From Kineobactrum salinum (lineage in GTDB: Bacteria; Pseudomonadota; Gammaproteobacteria; Pseudomonadales; Halieaceae), in assembly GCF_010669285.1 (NCBI RefSeq), contig NZ_CP048711.1, forward strand, positions 1,612,001-1,676,000: 64,000 bases of DNA, written 5' to 3'. The notes under the pieces are model-generated. The model was not told the DNA's origin. It searched no databases and saw nothing but the letters and a program-made list of their open reading frames with translations. This document shows positions 1-8,408 of the stretch, one piece after another (within the stretch, counting starts at the first letter, position 1; each line of letters opens with the position of its first letter). Both the position numbers and the translations under genes were made by a program.

Positions 1-604
1 TTAAAACCCCACCACATCTTGACCGGGTTTATTGTGACAACCGCATTATCGGTTGTTCTATAGTCCACCCAACACCGGAATATACCCGTGGCCACTACGG
101 AAAAGTGGCAAGGAAGACCCCACCTTGCATTCGCAAACGGGGTAGGCGGATTTCGGTGGTATTGGAATCTGCTGAACGCGTCGTCAAGGGCCTTCCTCGA
201 CGCAACGGTCAGTAATGGCCGGGTCCATCTTCGAAGCACCACGATGCCCTATAGCCTGGGTACCGCTCTTTCCAACCCATCCCGCTTTTCCAGGGATCTG
301 TTCCAACACCGCTGTTGATGGCACGGGACTCCTGTCCTGGTCCATTCACTGTTTCTTCAACCACGCAAATGCGCTGACGGTCAGCGCGTTCTGCCCAATC
401 TACCCAGGAGGTAATTCCACCCCAGCCTCAGGCTGGATAACCGTTGGTTTGCACGGGCCAGTTTTCTGCGAAAACACACCGTGCTGTCTATGGCCAGACA
501 CATTCAGGTCAACCGGGATTGGTGTCCCGTGATCGTACCGCCCAGCGGGCCTGCGCAGCTTCAGTTGCCAGGTGATCAGAAACACTCACCGAAGGATCAA
601 CACT
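1..604 (+). other. Hairpin-rich non-coding leader upstream of the integrase
   Basis: I see no convincing gene in these 604 bases; the short ORFs have no recognisable protein content. The stretch is instead dense in small perfect inverted repeats on the plus strand. Arms lie at 37-43/50-56, 178-183/198-203, 279-283/293-297, 326-329/334-337, 371-378/380-387 (8 bp around one central base), 422-427/431-436, 461-466/470-475 and 514-518/525-529. The last part runs directly into the ribosome binding site (GAAGGA, 591-596) of the recombinase gene. It could be a structured RNA leader, a set of recombinase or regulator binding sites, or both. It does not resemble a group II intron domain V that I can identify. 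Function unknown. Confidence 0.45.
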
Positions 605-1471
605 ATGAGAGACCTGAACTACCAACTGAAAATGTTATGCAGGCACAGCCACGAAGGCAGCTTTGAAACCCGGGTGGGCCGGGAACGGCAACTGACGGCC
701 ATCGCCAACCAGTTGCACGACCTCGGCTTTCGGCAGCTGCAGGCCACGTCCCTCAAGCAAAAGCACATCAAGGCCCTGGTAGACCACTGGCTGGGGCAAA
801 ACCTCTCCCCCGGCACCATCAAGAACCGCATGAGCTGTTTACGTTGGTGGGCGGAGAAGGTCAACAAGCGGGCCGTCGTGGCGGCCGCCAATGATTTTTA
901 TGGCATACCGGACCGGCAGTTCGTGTCCGAGAACAGCAAGGCCAAGGGCCTGGCACGCGAACAGCTTGATCAGGTAAAGGATGAGCATGTGCGGATGAGC
1001 CTCCGGCTGCAGAGGGCCTTCGGGCTCCGGCGGGAGGAAGCACTCAAGATCCGACCCCGCTGGGCGGATCGCGGCGACCACCTGCACCTCAAGGCCAGCT
1101 GGACCAAGGGCGGGCGAGAACGCACCGTCCCCATCCGCACCCGGGAGCAACGCGCCCTGCTGGAGCAGGCCAAGCGCCTGGCCGGGGTGGGCGCCCTGAT
1201 CCCCCGAGGGCGCAGCTATATCGAGCAGCTCAGGATCTACGAACGCCAGATGGCCAATGCAGGCCTGTCGAAAATGCACGGCCTGCGTCATGCCTATGCC
1301 CAGCAACGCTACCTGGAACTCACCGGCTGGCCCTCCCCTCACGGCGGCGGCCCCAGCAAAGAGGACCTGACGCCGGCACAGCAGCAGGCGGATCAACATG
1401 CGCGCCTGGCCATTAGCAGGGAGTTGGGCCATGTCCGGGAACAAATAACCGCGGTCTACTTAGGGAGGTAG
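605..1471 (+). CDS. Tyrosine recombinase, phage-integrase type (Phage_int_SAM_2/Integrase_1-like)
   Basis: This is a 288-residue site-specific recombinase likely to act on DNA ends of the integrated element. The N-terminal half is a SAM-like core-binding domain. The C-terminal half carries the tyrosine recombinase residues: Arg in FGLRREEAL, the His-x-x-Arg box in MHGLRHAYAQQR, the second His in GHVREQIT, and the nucleophile Tyr in AVYLGR at the very end. I chose ATG 605 over the in-frame GTG at 572 because GAAGGA sits about 9 bases before 605 and family members start at MxDLNYQL. The family is common in integrative conjugative elements. It is followed after 3 bases by an AlpA-like gene and then a second recombinase, so the three probably form one operon. 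Confidence 0.85.
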   Translation: MRDLNYQLKMLCRHSHEGSFETRVGRERQLTAIANQLHDLGFRQLQATSLKQKHIKALVDHWLGQNLSPGTIKNRMSCLRWWAEKVNKRAVVAAANDFYGIPDRQFVSENSKAKGLAREQLDQVKDEHVRMSLRLQRAFGLRREEALKIRPRWADRGDHLHLKASWTKGGRERTVPIRTREQRALLEQAKRLAGVGALIPRGRSYIEQLRIYERQMANAGLSKMHGLRHAYAQQRYLELTGWPSPHGGGPSKEDLTPAQQQADQHARLAISRELGHVREQITAVYLGR

Positions 1472-1474
1472 GCG

Positions 1475-1810
1475 ATGCAGATCCAGCCCCGCCTGATCCG
1501 ACTCCGCGACGCCCCCTCCTACCTGGGCATGGACCGCAACCGCTTTAACCGGGAGGTGCGCCCTGCCCTGACGGAACTTCGTATCGGCCGCCAGGGTGTC
1601 GCCTTCGACCGCCTTGAAATGGACGCGTGGGTGGACCAATATAAACGGTGCAACGGGCGTCCCGCACGACATCGAGGAGATGAACTATGGGACGCAATCG
1701 AAGCTCCGGGCTGCGGAAGCGGGGTGGGATCTGGCATATCGACAAGCAGGTCCTCGGCCATCGCATTCACCAAAGCACTGGAACGAGTGAACTCAAGACG
1801 GCGGAACTGA
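1475..1810 (+). CDS. AlpA/excisionase-like small DNA-binding protein
   Basis: This 111-residue protein begins with a winged-helix, MerR/AlpA-like segment (RLIRLRDAPSYLGMDRNRF, about residues 6-24) followed by a basic Ser-rich tail. Small proteins of this kind steer integrase direction or activate integrase transcription in genomic islands. The GGGAGG ribosome binding site overlaps the stop codon of the preceding recombinase, which supports translational coupling. The last 124 bases overlap the start of the next recombinase in another frame. From memory of the family, related proteins keep a similar Ser/Lys-rich C-terminus, so the overlap is probably genuine and not a missed stop. Confidence 0.65.
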   Translation: MQIQPRLIRLRDAPSYLGMDRNRFNREVRPALTELRIGRQGVAFDRLEMDAWVDQYKRCNGRPARHRGDELWDAIEAPGCGSGVGSGISTSRSSAIAFTKALERVNSRRRN

Positions 1811-2781
1811 TACTGGCCCGCCGGGTTGAGGAGATCAGGCAGGCGTCGGTATTCGGCATGCGGCCGGTGCGCATTTTTCGCGAGGCAGCCACGCGCTTCC
1901 TTGAGGAGAACACCCATCTGGCTACCCTTCGAACCTACGCCTTCCATCTCAAAGAGCTGGACCCGTACATCGGTGAACTGCCGCTGTATCAAGTCCATAT
2001 GGGCACACTGCAGGCCTACATAGATAAAAGAAAGAAGGAGGGCAAGAAGAACAAGACCGTTAACGGCGCCCTGGCCACGGTACGCCGGGTACTCAACCTG
2101 AGTGCCAGGCTTTGGCGGGATGAACACGGTTTGACCTGGCTGGAGTCGGCACCGCTGATACAGTTGTTGCCGCTGCACGACGCCAGGCGCCCCTACCCGC
2201 TCAGTTGGGAGGAGCAACACCGCTTGTTCAAGGCGCTGCCGGATCACCTGAGCCGCATGTGTCTGTTCAAGGTGAATACCGGCTGCCGGGATGGCGAGGT
2301 CTGCAGCCTGCAGTGGGATTGGGAGATCGACGTGCCGGAACTGGGCACCTCGGTATTCCTTATTCCGGGAGCAAAGGTCAAGAACCGGGAGGATCGTTTG
2401 GTGGTACTGAACCGGGTGGCAAAGTCAGTGATCGACAGCGTGCGCGGGCAACACCCGCAGCGCGTCTTCACCTACTATGGCCGACCGGTGCGCAGCATCA
2501 ACAACAATGGCTGGAAAACGGTCCGGCGCAAGCTGGACCTGCCGATCCGGGTGCACGACCTGAAACACACCTTCGGTCGCCGCCTGCGTGCGGCCGGTGT
2601 GTCCCTGGAAACCCGAAAAATACTGCTTGGCCACAAGAACGGCGACATCACCACGCACTACTCCGCGCCGGAGTTGGAGGAGCTCATTGAGGCGGCAAAC
2701 AGAGTGTGTGAAGGAAAGTCCGGCAAAACTCCGGCACTGGTGGTGCTGAGACACCGGCCGCTGAACGCGGCCCCGTGCTAA
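1687..2781 (+). CDS. Tyrosine-type site-specific integrase
   Basis: This 364-residue integrase is likely to insert the island into the adjacent tRNA-Lys gene. Residues 1-45 form an Arm-type DNA-binding region (GLRKRGGIWHIDKQV), 50-150 a SAM-like core-binding domain, and 165-350 the catalytic domain. Visible catalytic residues are Arg in NTGCRDGEVCSLQW, Lys in PGAKVKNRED, His-x-x-Arg in HDLKHTFGRRLR, His in LLGHKNGD and the nucleophile Tyr in TTHYSAPE. ATG 1687 is preceded by GAGGAGA at 1674-1680. The stop codon lies 24 bases from the CCA end of tRNA-Lys, the usual position for an island integrase next to its attachment site. The element therefore extends to the left of the window. Confidence 0.9.
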   Translation: MGRNRSSGLRKRGGIWHIDKQVLGHRIHQSTGTSELKTAELILARRVEEIRQASVFGMRPVRIFREAATRFLEENTHLATLRTYAFHLKELDPYIGELPLYQVHMGTLQAYIDKRKKEGKKNKTVNGALATVRRVLNLSARLWRDEHGLTWLESAPLIQLLPLHDARRPYPLSWEEQHRLFKALPDHLSRMCLFKVNTGCRDGEVCSLQWDWEIDVPELGTSVFLIPGAKVKNREDRLVVLNRVAKSVIDSVRGQHPQRVFTYYGRPVRSINNNGWKTVRRKLDLPIRVHDLKHTFGRRLRAAGVSLETRKILLGHKNGDITTHYSAPELEELIEAANRVCEGKSGKTPALVVLRHRPLNAAPC

Positions 2782-2805
2782 GCAATTGATACAAAATGAG
2801 AAAAA

Positions 2806-2881
2806 TGGTGGGCCGTGCTGGATTCGAACCAGCGACCAATTGGTTAAAAGCCAACTGCTCTACCAGCTGAGCTAACGGCCC
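2806..2881 (-). tRNA. tRNA-Lys (anticodon TTT)
   Basis: The minus strand folds as a complete 76-base tRNA with an encoded CCA. The acceptor arms GGGCCGT and ACGGCCC pair, the D arm is AGCTCAGCTGGTAGAGC, the anticodon loop CTTTTAA gives anticodon TTT, and the T arm carries GGTTCGAATCC. A run of five T directly after CCA could serve as the terminator. The 3' half faces the two recombinase genes, so it is the probable attachment site. In Pseudomonas aeruginosa the tRNA-Lys next to queC is the known target of PAPI-1-type islands, which makes this a conserved insertion hotspot. Confidence 0.96.
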
Positions 2882-2894
2882 GGAAGAGGTGCGT

Positions 2895-2922
2895 ATAGTA
2901 CGGATCTGACGGTAAAACTCAA
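2895..2922 (-). promoter_or_regulatory. Sigma70-like promoter of tRNA-Lys
   Basis: Read on the minus strand, TTGAGT (2917-2922) and TACTAT (2895-2900) are separated by 16 bases and lie just upstream of the tRNA 5' end at 2881. The tRNA therefore seems to have its own promoter and need not be read from the que genes. Confidence 0.55.
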
Positions 2923-2956
2923 GCGCTTTTTTGGGTTAACGCCGCCCATTGTCCGG

Positions 2957-3658
2957 CTATGGACGGTAACGGGTGGGATCGGGGACGCCGGCTTGCTGGA
3001 AGCCGGTGCGGCGCAGGCGGCAGGAATCGCACTTGCCGCAGGCGAGGCCTGAGTCGGTGGCCTGGTAGCACGATACGGTGAGGCTGTAGTCGACGCCCAG
3101 GTCGATGCCGGCGCGGATGATGTCGCCCTTGCCCAGTTGCATCAGCGGGGTGTGGATGGTCAGGCGCTGGCCCTCGACGCCGGCGCGGGTGGCAAGGTTG
3201 GCCATGGTTTCGAAGGCGGCGATGTATTCGGGGCGGCAGTCGGGGTAGCCGGAGTAGTCGACGGCGTTGACGCCGATGAAGATGTCGTTGGCGCCCAATA
3301 CTTCGGCCCAGCCCAGGGCGATGGAGAGGAATACGGTATTGCGGGCGGGTACGTAGGTGATGGGGATGCCGGCGGTTTCCTGCTCGGGCACGGCGATGGC
3401 CATGTCGGTGAGGGCGGAGCCGCCGATGCTGTCGAGGTTCAGCCGCACGACCTTGTGCTCGACGTCGCCCAGTGCAGCGGAGGCGCGTTCTGCGGCGTGC
3501 AGTTCGGCGCGGTGGCGCTGGCCGTAGTCGAAGCTCAGGGTGTAGCAGTGGTAGCCCTGGGCCCGGGCCATGGCCAGTACGGTGGTGGAATCCAGGCCAC
3601 CGGAGACGAGGACGACGGCGCGCTTGCGCTGCCCTTTGCTGTCAGTGCCCTGGTGCAT
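2957..3658 (-). CDS. queC: 7-cyano-7-deazaguanine synthase QueC
   Basis: QueC converts 7-carboxy-7-deazaguanine to preQ0 with ATP and ammonia, on the route to queuosine in tRNA. The 233-residue protein opens with the PP-loop [12 protein letters not shown] (about residues 13-24). It ends with the zinc site formed by [17 protein letters not shown], which has the Cys and CxxC spacing of the family. The frame stays open upstream, but ATG 3658 gives the family N-terminus, and the upstream part is only a shadow of queE. The gene overlaps the 3' end of queE by 17 bases, so translation is probably coupled. Confidence 0.95.
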   Translation of the reverse strand: MHQGTDSKGQRKRAVVLVSGGLDSTTVLAMARAQGYHCYTLSFDYGQRHRAELHAAERASAALGDVEHKVVRLNLDSIGGSALTDMAIAVPEQETAGIPITYVPARNTVFLSIALGWAEVLGANDIFIGVNAVDYSGYPDCRPEYIAAFETMANLATRAGVEGQRLTIHTPLMQLGKGDIIRAGIDLGVDYSLTVSCYQATDSGLACGKCDSCRLRRTGFQQAGVPDPTRYRP

Positions 3659-4310
3659 CGTTCCACAACAGTTTGTGCAGCTGCAGCTGCAGCCGCACGG
3701 GGAGATTGTCGGCCAGGATCCACTCGGCCAGTTCGCGGCCGTGCAGCTGGCCGTGGCTGGGGGAGAACAGGACGTCGGAGACGCGCTGGTCGAGTCGGTA
3801 TTCGTCAAGCTTGAAGCGGGCCCAGTCGTAATCGGCGCGGTCGCAGATCACGAACTTCACCTGGTCCCGCGGGGTCAGCAGCGGAATGTTGGTGTAGTCA
3901 TTGCGCTGCATCTCGCCGGAGGCGGGGGTTTTCAGGTCCAGCACTTTTACCACCCGCGGGTCGACGCCGGCCACGCTGAGTGCGCCGGAGGTTTCCAGGG
4001 AGACTTCGTAGCCGGCGTCGCACAGCGTGGTGAGCAGCGGCAGGCAGCTTTTCTGGGCCAGCGGCTCGCCGCCGGTGACGGTGACGTAGCGGGGCCGGTA
4101 GCCGGCCACCTCAGTGGCAATGGCGTCGATGCTGCGCAGCTCGCCGCCAGTGAAGGCGTAGGCGGTGTCGCAGTAGACGCAGCGCAGCGGGCAGCCGGTG
4201 AGGCGCACGAACACGGTGGGCAGGCCGACGGTGCGGGCCTCGCCCTGCAGCGAGTAAAAGATTTCGGTGATGCGCAGGGCATCGGGGCTGTGGGTGAGCG
4301 GACTTGCCAT
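3642..4310 (-). CDS. queE: 7-carboxy-7-deazaguanine synthase QueE
   Basis: QueE is the radical SAM enzyme that rearranges 6-carboxytetrahydropterin to 7-carboxy-7-deazaguanine in queuosine synthesis. In this 222-residue protein the cluster motif is CPLRCVYC (Cx3CxxC), at about residues 40-47. It is followed by the SAM-binding segment [31 protein letters not shown] before it is the typical substrate-side loop. The gene lies 25 bases after cpoB and overlaps queC, as in Pseudomonas, at the downstream end of the tol-pal operon. Confidence 0.95.
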   Translation of the reverse strand: MASPLTHSPDALRITEIFYSLQGEARTVGLPTVFVRLTGCPLRCVYCDTAYAFTGGELRSIDAIATEVAGYRPRYVTVTGGEPLAQKSCLPLLTTLCDAGYEVSLETSGALSVAGVDPRVVKVLDLKTPASGEMQRNDYTNIPLLTPRDQVKFVICDRADYDWARFKLDEYRLDQRVSDVLFSPSHGQLHGRELAEWILADNLPVRLQLQLHKLLWNDAPGH

Positions 4311-4335
4311 GGCTGGGGGACCTACCGACCGGAGG

Positions 4336-5301
4336 TCAGTAATTCTCGTTGATAAAGTCCTGAGCCAGCTTTACAGCCGCACTGTTGGTGCCGCTGTAGT
4401 CGCGCACCACACGATCCAGGAACTCCCTGGCGCGCTCGCGGTTACCCTTCATGAAGTGGACCCGGCCCAGTTTGAACAGGGCGTCGGGTACCTTGGAGTC
4501 ATTCGGGTACAGGTCGAGCAGTAGGGTGAACGCCTGCCGCGCGGCCTCTGGATCCGGTGGATCGGCGACCAGGTAGAGTTCGCCCAGCCAATAGTGGGCG
4601 TTGGGCGCGAAACGGCCGGCCGGATAATCCCGCAGGAATTGCTGGAAGGCCGTCACCGCCTGGCTGAACTGCTGGCCGCGCACCAGCGCATAGGCGGACT
4701 GGTAGGCCTGCGCCTCACCGGGTTGCTCGACCGCAGGGTTGGAACCCGTGCTGGCCGCTGGCGGGGGTCTGGACGCGGAGCCGGGTTCAGCCGCGGGTCC
4801 CGGGGACACACCACCGCTACCGCTATCGGCAGCCGATGGGTCCGGCAGCAGCCCGCCATCCGGTGTGCCGCCGGACAACATGCTCACCCGGCGGTCCAGG
4901 TCGAGATAGCGCTCCAGGCTTTGGTCCTTGAGCGTGCGCAATTCGTGCGCCTGCTCTTCGACAATGCCGTTGAGACGCCTGACTTCCTGTTCCAGTTGCT
5001 GCACCTTGAACAGCAGCTGGCCCACGCCGCTGCTGCTACCGCCGGACGGTGGTGACGAGGGCTCTCCGGTCTGGGCCAGCGGTGCGGCCGGCGCATTGCC
5101 GATGCCGTAACTGGTGGCCGGATAACTCTGTGTCGACCGGGCATCATCCGGGTCCAGACTGCGTGGCGCCGCAGCTGCTGCTTCGCGGGCGGCCCGTTCG
5201 GCCTCGACGTCAATATAATCCTGGGCTTGCGCCACAACGCACAACGGGCCAACCGCGAGGGCCAGCCCGTTTACCAACAGCGCTTTGCTGAAACGACGCA
5301 T
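4336..5301 (-). CDS. cpoB: Cell division coordinator CpoB (YbgF)
   Basis: CpoB is a periplasmic TolA-binding protein that couples outer-membrane constriction with septal peptidoglycan synthesis. The 321-residue protein has a signal peptide ending near VVAQAQ (about residue 27). An N-terminal coiled coil (about 90-145, with repeated LEQEV, RRLNG and LDRRV heptads) matches the trimerisation region. A Pro/Ser/Gly-rich linker (about 145-190) follows, then C-terminal TPR repeats from about 197 (AYQSAYALVRGQQFSQAV) to the end. It follows pal by 15 bases in the tol-pal operon. Confidence 0.92.
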   Translation of the reverse strand: MRRFSKALLVNGLALAVGPLCVVAQAQDYIDVEAERAAREAAAAAPRSLDPDDARSTQSYPATSYGIGNAPAAPLAQTGEPSSPPSGGSSSGVGQLLFKVQQLEQEVRRLNGIVEEQAHELRTLKDQSLERYLDLDRRVSMLSGGTPDGGLLPDPSAADSGSGGVSPGPAAEPGSASRPPPAASTGSNPAVEQPGEAQAYQSAYALVRGQQFSQAVTAFQQFLRDYPAGRFAPNAHYWLGELYLVADPPDPEAARQAFTLLLDLYPNDSKVPDALFKLGRVHFMKGNRERAREFLDRVVRDYSGTNSAAVKLAQDFINENY

Positions 5302-5316
5302 TGCGTTAGCCGGGTC

Positions 5317-5844
5317 TTACTTGAGCTCGACGCGACGGTTTTGCGACCAGCTGGACTCGTCGGAACCGTAGGCAATCGGCTGTTCTTCACCGTAACTGAT
5401 GGTCTCGATGCGGTGACTGGCGATGCCGTTGACGACCATGTAGTCACGTACCGAATTGGCGCGACGCTCGCCCAGGGCCATGTTGTACTCGCGGGTGCCG
5501 CGCTCGTCGGTGTGGCCTTCCAGGCGCACGTTGCGCTGGTTCTCTTTCAGCAGCGCGATATGCGCGTCCAGCGCTTCCTGGGCCTGGGGCTTCAGGGTAG
5601 AGCTGTCATAGTCGAAGTAGAACACGTTGCCAACCTCGGCAACTGCGTCCTCCAGGCGGCGCTGCTCTGCTTCGGTCTGCTGGAGTGCGGAGCGCTCGGC
5701 ATCGGCGCGCCGCTGCGCTTCGCGCTCGGCTTCGGCCGTAGCATCAGCGCCAGTATCCCGGGTGTCCTTGCTTGAACAGGCGACCAGGAACGCTGCCGCG
5801 AACAGCAGCGTCAAAGCCTTGCCGGCAACAGTCAGTTGTTTCAT
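5317..5844 (-). CDS. pal: Peptidoglycan-associated lipoprotein Pal
   Basis: Pal is the outer-membrane lipoprotein of the Tol-Pal complex and binds meso-diaminopimelate in peptidoglycan. The 175-residue protein starts with a lipoprotein signal and lipobox LVAC (Cys at about residue 23). A Glu/Ala/Arg-rich, coiled-coil-like linker (about 32-65) follows. The OmpA-like domain (70-175) contains VFYFDYDSSTL and the peptidoglycan-binding stretch LEGHTDERGTREYNMALGERR. The gene lies 50 bases after tolB on the minus strand. Confidence 0.96.
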   Translation of the reverse strand: MKQLTVAGKALTLLFAAAFLVACSSKDTRDTGADATAEAEREAQRRADAERSALQQTEAEQRRLEDAVAEVGNVFYFDYDSSTLKPQAQEALDAHIALLKENQRNVRLEGHTDERGTREYNMALGERRANSVRDYMVVNGIASHRIETISYGEEQPIAYGSDESSWSQNRRVELK

Positions 5845-5894
5845 TTCTCTTTCTTCCTTCCAGATTGTTTTAGATTACGGTGTTTTTTGCGCCG

Positions 5895-7196
5895 CTAGTT
5901 GCGGCTCAAATAGGGTGACCACGCAGGTTCCCGGACGTCGCCTTCTCGGGCCGGCAGACGGAATTTAACCCCCCCATCCACCGAAACCGCAGCCAATATA
6001 CCCCGATCTCCCGACTTGGTGGCATACAATACCATAGAGCCGTTGGGTGCGATACTGGGACTTTCGTCGAGATCCGTGCTGGTCAGGATCTGCATCCGAT
6101 TGGTCTTCAGGTCGTGCAGGGCGATGTGGAAGCGGCCGCCGGCCTGGTGCACCAGTACCATGTTGCGGCCGTCCTGGGCCACGCGCGCCCGGGCATTGTA
6201 GGCGCCCTCGTAGGTGACCCGCTCGGTGGTCTCGCTGCGCAGGTCATAGCGGTAGATCTGGGGGCGGCCACCGCGGTCCGAGGTGAACAGCAGGGAGCGG
6301 CCGTCGGGCATCCAGGTCGGCTCGGTATCGATGGCATAGTGCCGGGTCAGCTGGGTCAGGCGCTTGCTGGCCAGGTCCATCAGGTAGATATCGGGGTTGC
6401 CGTCCTTGGACAGCACCATCGCCATGCTCTTGCCATCCGGCGACCAGGCAGGGGCGCCGTTCAGGCCCCTGAAATTGGTAAGCTGTTCGCGCGCGCCGGA
6501 GGCCAGGTTCTGCCGGTAGATCGCGGGGCGGGAGGTTTCAAAGGAGACGTAGGCGATCTCCTTGCCATCCGGCGACCAGGTCGGTGCAAGGATGGGCTCG
6601 CGGGATTCCAGCAGCACCACCGGACGGGCACCGTCGGAATCGGCCAGCGTCAGCCGGTAGTAGTCCTTGCCGTCGGCCACCCGGGTCACGGAGACGTACA
6701 GCAGCCGGGTGGCAAAGGCGCCGCGGATGCCGGTCAGGGTTTCATAGACTTCATCCGCCACGCTGTGCGCCAGCATCCGCGCATCGTTGACATGCCCTTC
6801 TTCATAGCCGCTGAGCACCCGGGCCTGGCGGTTGACGTCAAACAGCTCGTATTCGATCCGCATCTGGATCTGGTCCGTCACCGAGGCGCGGCCGATCAGC
6901 ACGTAGTCAGAGTCGATCGCACGCCAGTCGCGGTAGAACACTTCCTGCTGGGTGCTGGGGCGGGACAGCATATCGCCGCGGTCCACCGTGGCGAACTGGC
7001 CACTGCGGGTGAGATCGTCGTCCACCACCAGCGCCACGTCCTCCGGCGGGGCGCCCGTGCCCTGCCAGGCGAACGGCACCACCGCGATCGGGGTGGGATT
7101 GTCCATGCCCTGGGTGATCTCGATCACCAGCTGGGCTCGCGCGCCGGCGGCGGCCAGCAGGATCACGAGAGTCAGTAACAGCTTGAACGGTTTCAT
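5895..7196 (-). CDS. tolB: Tol-Pal system beta-propeller protein TolB
   Basis: TolB is periplasmic and cycles between Pal and the TolA/OmpA side of the complex. The 433-residue protein has a signal peptide ending at ARAQ (about residue 21), an N-terminal alpha/beta domain (about 22-165), and a six-bladed propeller built from repeats of the form PxWSPDGKxIAYVS. Examples are [30 protein letters not shown] and [15 protein letters not shown]. The start codon overlaps the tolA stop by one base, so the two are coupled. Confidence 0.96.
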   Translation of the reverse strand: MKPFKLLLTLVILLAAAGARAQLVIEITQGMDNPTPIAVVPFAWQGTGAPPEDVALVVDDDLTRSGQFATVDRGDMLSRPSTQQEVFYRDWRAIDSDYVLIGRASVTDQIQMRIEYELFDVNRQARVLSGYEEGHVNDARMLAHSVADEVYETLTGIRGAFATRLLYVSVTRVADGKDYYRLTLADSDGARPVVLLESREPILAPTWSPDGKEIAYVSFETSRPAIYRQNLASGAREQLTNFRGLNGAPAWSPDGKSMAMVLSKDGNPDIYLMDLASKRLTQLTRHYAIDTEPTWMPDGRSLLFTSDRGGRPQIYRYDLRSETTERVTYEGAYNARARVAQDGRNMVLVHQAGGRFHIALHDLKTNRMQILTSTDLDESPSIAPNGSMVLYATKSGDRGILAAVSVDGGVKFRLPAREGDVREPAWSPYLSRN

Positions 7197-7981
7197 CAGT
7201 AACGTAGATCCTCTGGTCGAAATAACAGGCGAAAACGCCGAAAGTTCCGCTCAAACTCGCGCGGCGGCAGATTCTTCAGTTCCGGAAAGTTGCCGGCTTT
7301 CTCCACGGCGTTGATCGCGGAACGGTCGAAGGCGGCGTCGCCACTGCTCTTCAGTACAGTGACACTAACCACCTCGCCGGTCGGAATCAACTGTATCGAC
7401 AGCAGCACTTCCATGCCGTTCCGGGCCGACGGCGGCCGGCTCCAGCGCGCCTCCACGGTCTGCTGGATCAAGGAGGCATAGCCCGCGGCCATTTCCGCGG
7501 CCGAGGCCGCCGCCCTGGCCGCCTGTTGTTCGGCCTCCCGCTGTGCCTTTTCACGGCGGGCCTGCTCGGCCAGCTCCGCCCGGGAAGGTTGTGGGTCGGG
7601 TTTGGGTTCCGGTTTGGGCGCGGGCTTCGGTTCCGGCTTGGGCTCGGGTTTCGGCTCGGGTTTGGGTTCCGGCTTTGGCGCGGGCTTGGGTTCCGGTTTC
7701 GGCTTGGGCTTGGGCGTCGGTTTGGGTTCGGGTTTGGGCTCCGGCCTGGGTTCCGGAGCCGGCTCGGCCTCGCTCTGGATCTCGCTCACATCCACCAGCC
7801 GGGCATTGATGACCTTGGGCAGCGGTTTGGGCCGTACCACCCGGTCCTCGGAGCTGGTCCAGTTGGCCGTCAGCAGGAAGATCACCAGGCCGTGCAGCGC
7901 CACCGTGGCCAGCGCCGGACGCAGCACGATGCGCGGGGTCACCGGTTTGGCATACAGGGAGGTATTGGCCCGGGATTTCAC
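7196..7981 (-). CDS. tolA: Cell envelope integrity protein TolA
   Basis: TolA is an inner-membrane anchored bridge from TolQR to TolB, Pal and CpoB in the outer envelope. The GTG at 7981 overlaps the tolR stop (GTGA), giving 261 residues. One membrane helix (about 18-38, [19 protein letters not shown]) is followed by a Pro/Lys/Glu repeat region (about 73-133) in place of the long Ala/Lys-rich helix of E. coli TolA. A short charged helix (about 135-160) and a TonB-like C-terminal domain end in [13 protein letters not shown] longer reading upstream of 7981 is possible only by running inside tolR, so I reject it. Confidence 0.9.
   Translation of the reverse strand: MKSRANTSLYAKPVTPRIVLRPALATVALHGLVIFLLTANWTSSEDRVVRPKPLPKVINARLVDVSEIQSEAEPAPEPRPEPKPEPKPTPKPKPKPEPKPAPKPEPKPEPKPEPKPEPKPAPKPEPKPDPQPSRAELAEQARREKAQREAEQQAARAAASAAEMAAGYASLIQQTVEARWSRPPSARNGMEVLLSIQLIPTGEVVSVTVLKSSGDAAFDRSAINAVEKAGNFPELKNLPPREFERNFRRFRLLFRPEDLRY
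7586..7762 (-). repeat. Tandem Pro-Lys/Pro-Glu coding repeat in tolA
   Basis: About 59 codons encode repeats of EPKP, APKP and TPKP. The DNA is a degenerate 12-base repeat of GGTTTGGGCTCC type on the plus strand. It probably forms an extended periplasm-spanning rod in TolA. Such a tract is prone to slippage and to length differences between strains. Confidence 0.8.
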
Positions 7982-8400
7982 TGGGGTGGCTCGGTCACCA
8001 GGCCGACACTGGCGGCGCCGGCCTCCTGTACTGCAGCCATCACGGTGACCACCTCGCCATAGGGAACGGCGCGATCGCCCCACACCAGCACCGGTTTTTC
8101 CGGGTTGCGCCGTATCACGGCACCGACCCGCTGGGTGATGGTGGCGAGCGTCAGCGCCTGTTTCTCATCTTCTCCCAGGTTGAGGAAGAGTTGACCGCCG
8201 CTGTCGATGGAGATGATCAGCGGCTCGCTGTCCTGGTTTTCCACCGGGTCGGCGTCGGCGGAGGGCAGCTCAACCTTGACGCCCTGCATCAGCATCGGCG
8301 CGGTCACCATGAAGATGATCAGCAGCACCAGCATCACGTCGATATAGGGCACGACGTTGATGTCAGCCATGGCGCGGTTCTTCTTGCGATTCCTGGCCAC
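7978..8400 (-). CDS. tolR: Tol-Pal system protein TolR
   Basis: TolR is an ExbD-type inner-membrane protein that forms the proton-driven motor with TolQ. The 140-residue protein has one membrane helix (about 17-37, [20 protein letters not shown]). The family's essential Asp lies within PYIDVML. A periplasmic domain follows with [15 protein letters not shown] and [15 protein letters not shown]. It sits 8 bases after tolQ and overlaps the tolA start by 4 bases. Confidence 0.96.
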   Translation of the reverse strand: MARNRKKNRAMADINVVPYIDVMLVLLIIFMVTAPMLMQGVKVELPSADADPVENQDSEPLIISIDSGGQLFLNLGEDEKQALTLATITQRVGAVIRRNPEKPVLVWGDRAVPYGEVVTVMAAVQEAGAASVGLVTEPPQ

Positions 8401-8408
8401 TGGCGCTG

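Noticed and set aside
88-532. Short plus-strand ORFs in the leader region
   Set aside because: No recognisable protein features, poor start contexts, and the DNA is dominated by inverted repeats.
1-604. Group II intron or retron-type RNA
   Set aside because: I could not find a domain V-like hairpin or a reverse transcriptase gene in the window.
3137-4352. Long plus-strand ORFs opposite queC and queE
   Set aside because: Shadow frames typical of GC-rich coding DNA; similar long antisense frames lie opposite aspS, tolB and glgX.
7586-7762. Possible CRISPR or satellite array
   Set aside because: The repeat is in frame inside tolA, with short degenerate units and no spacers.
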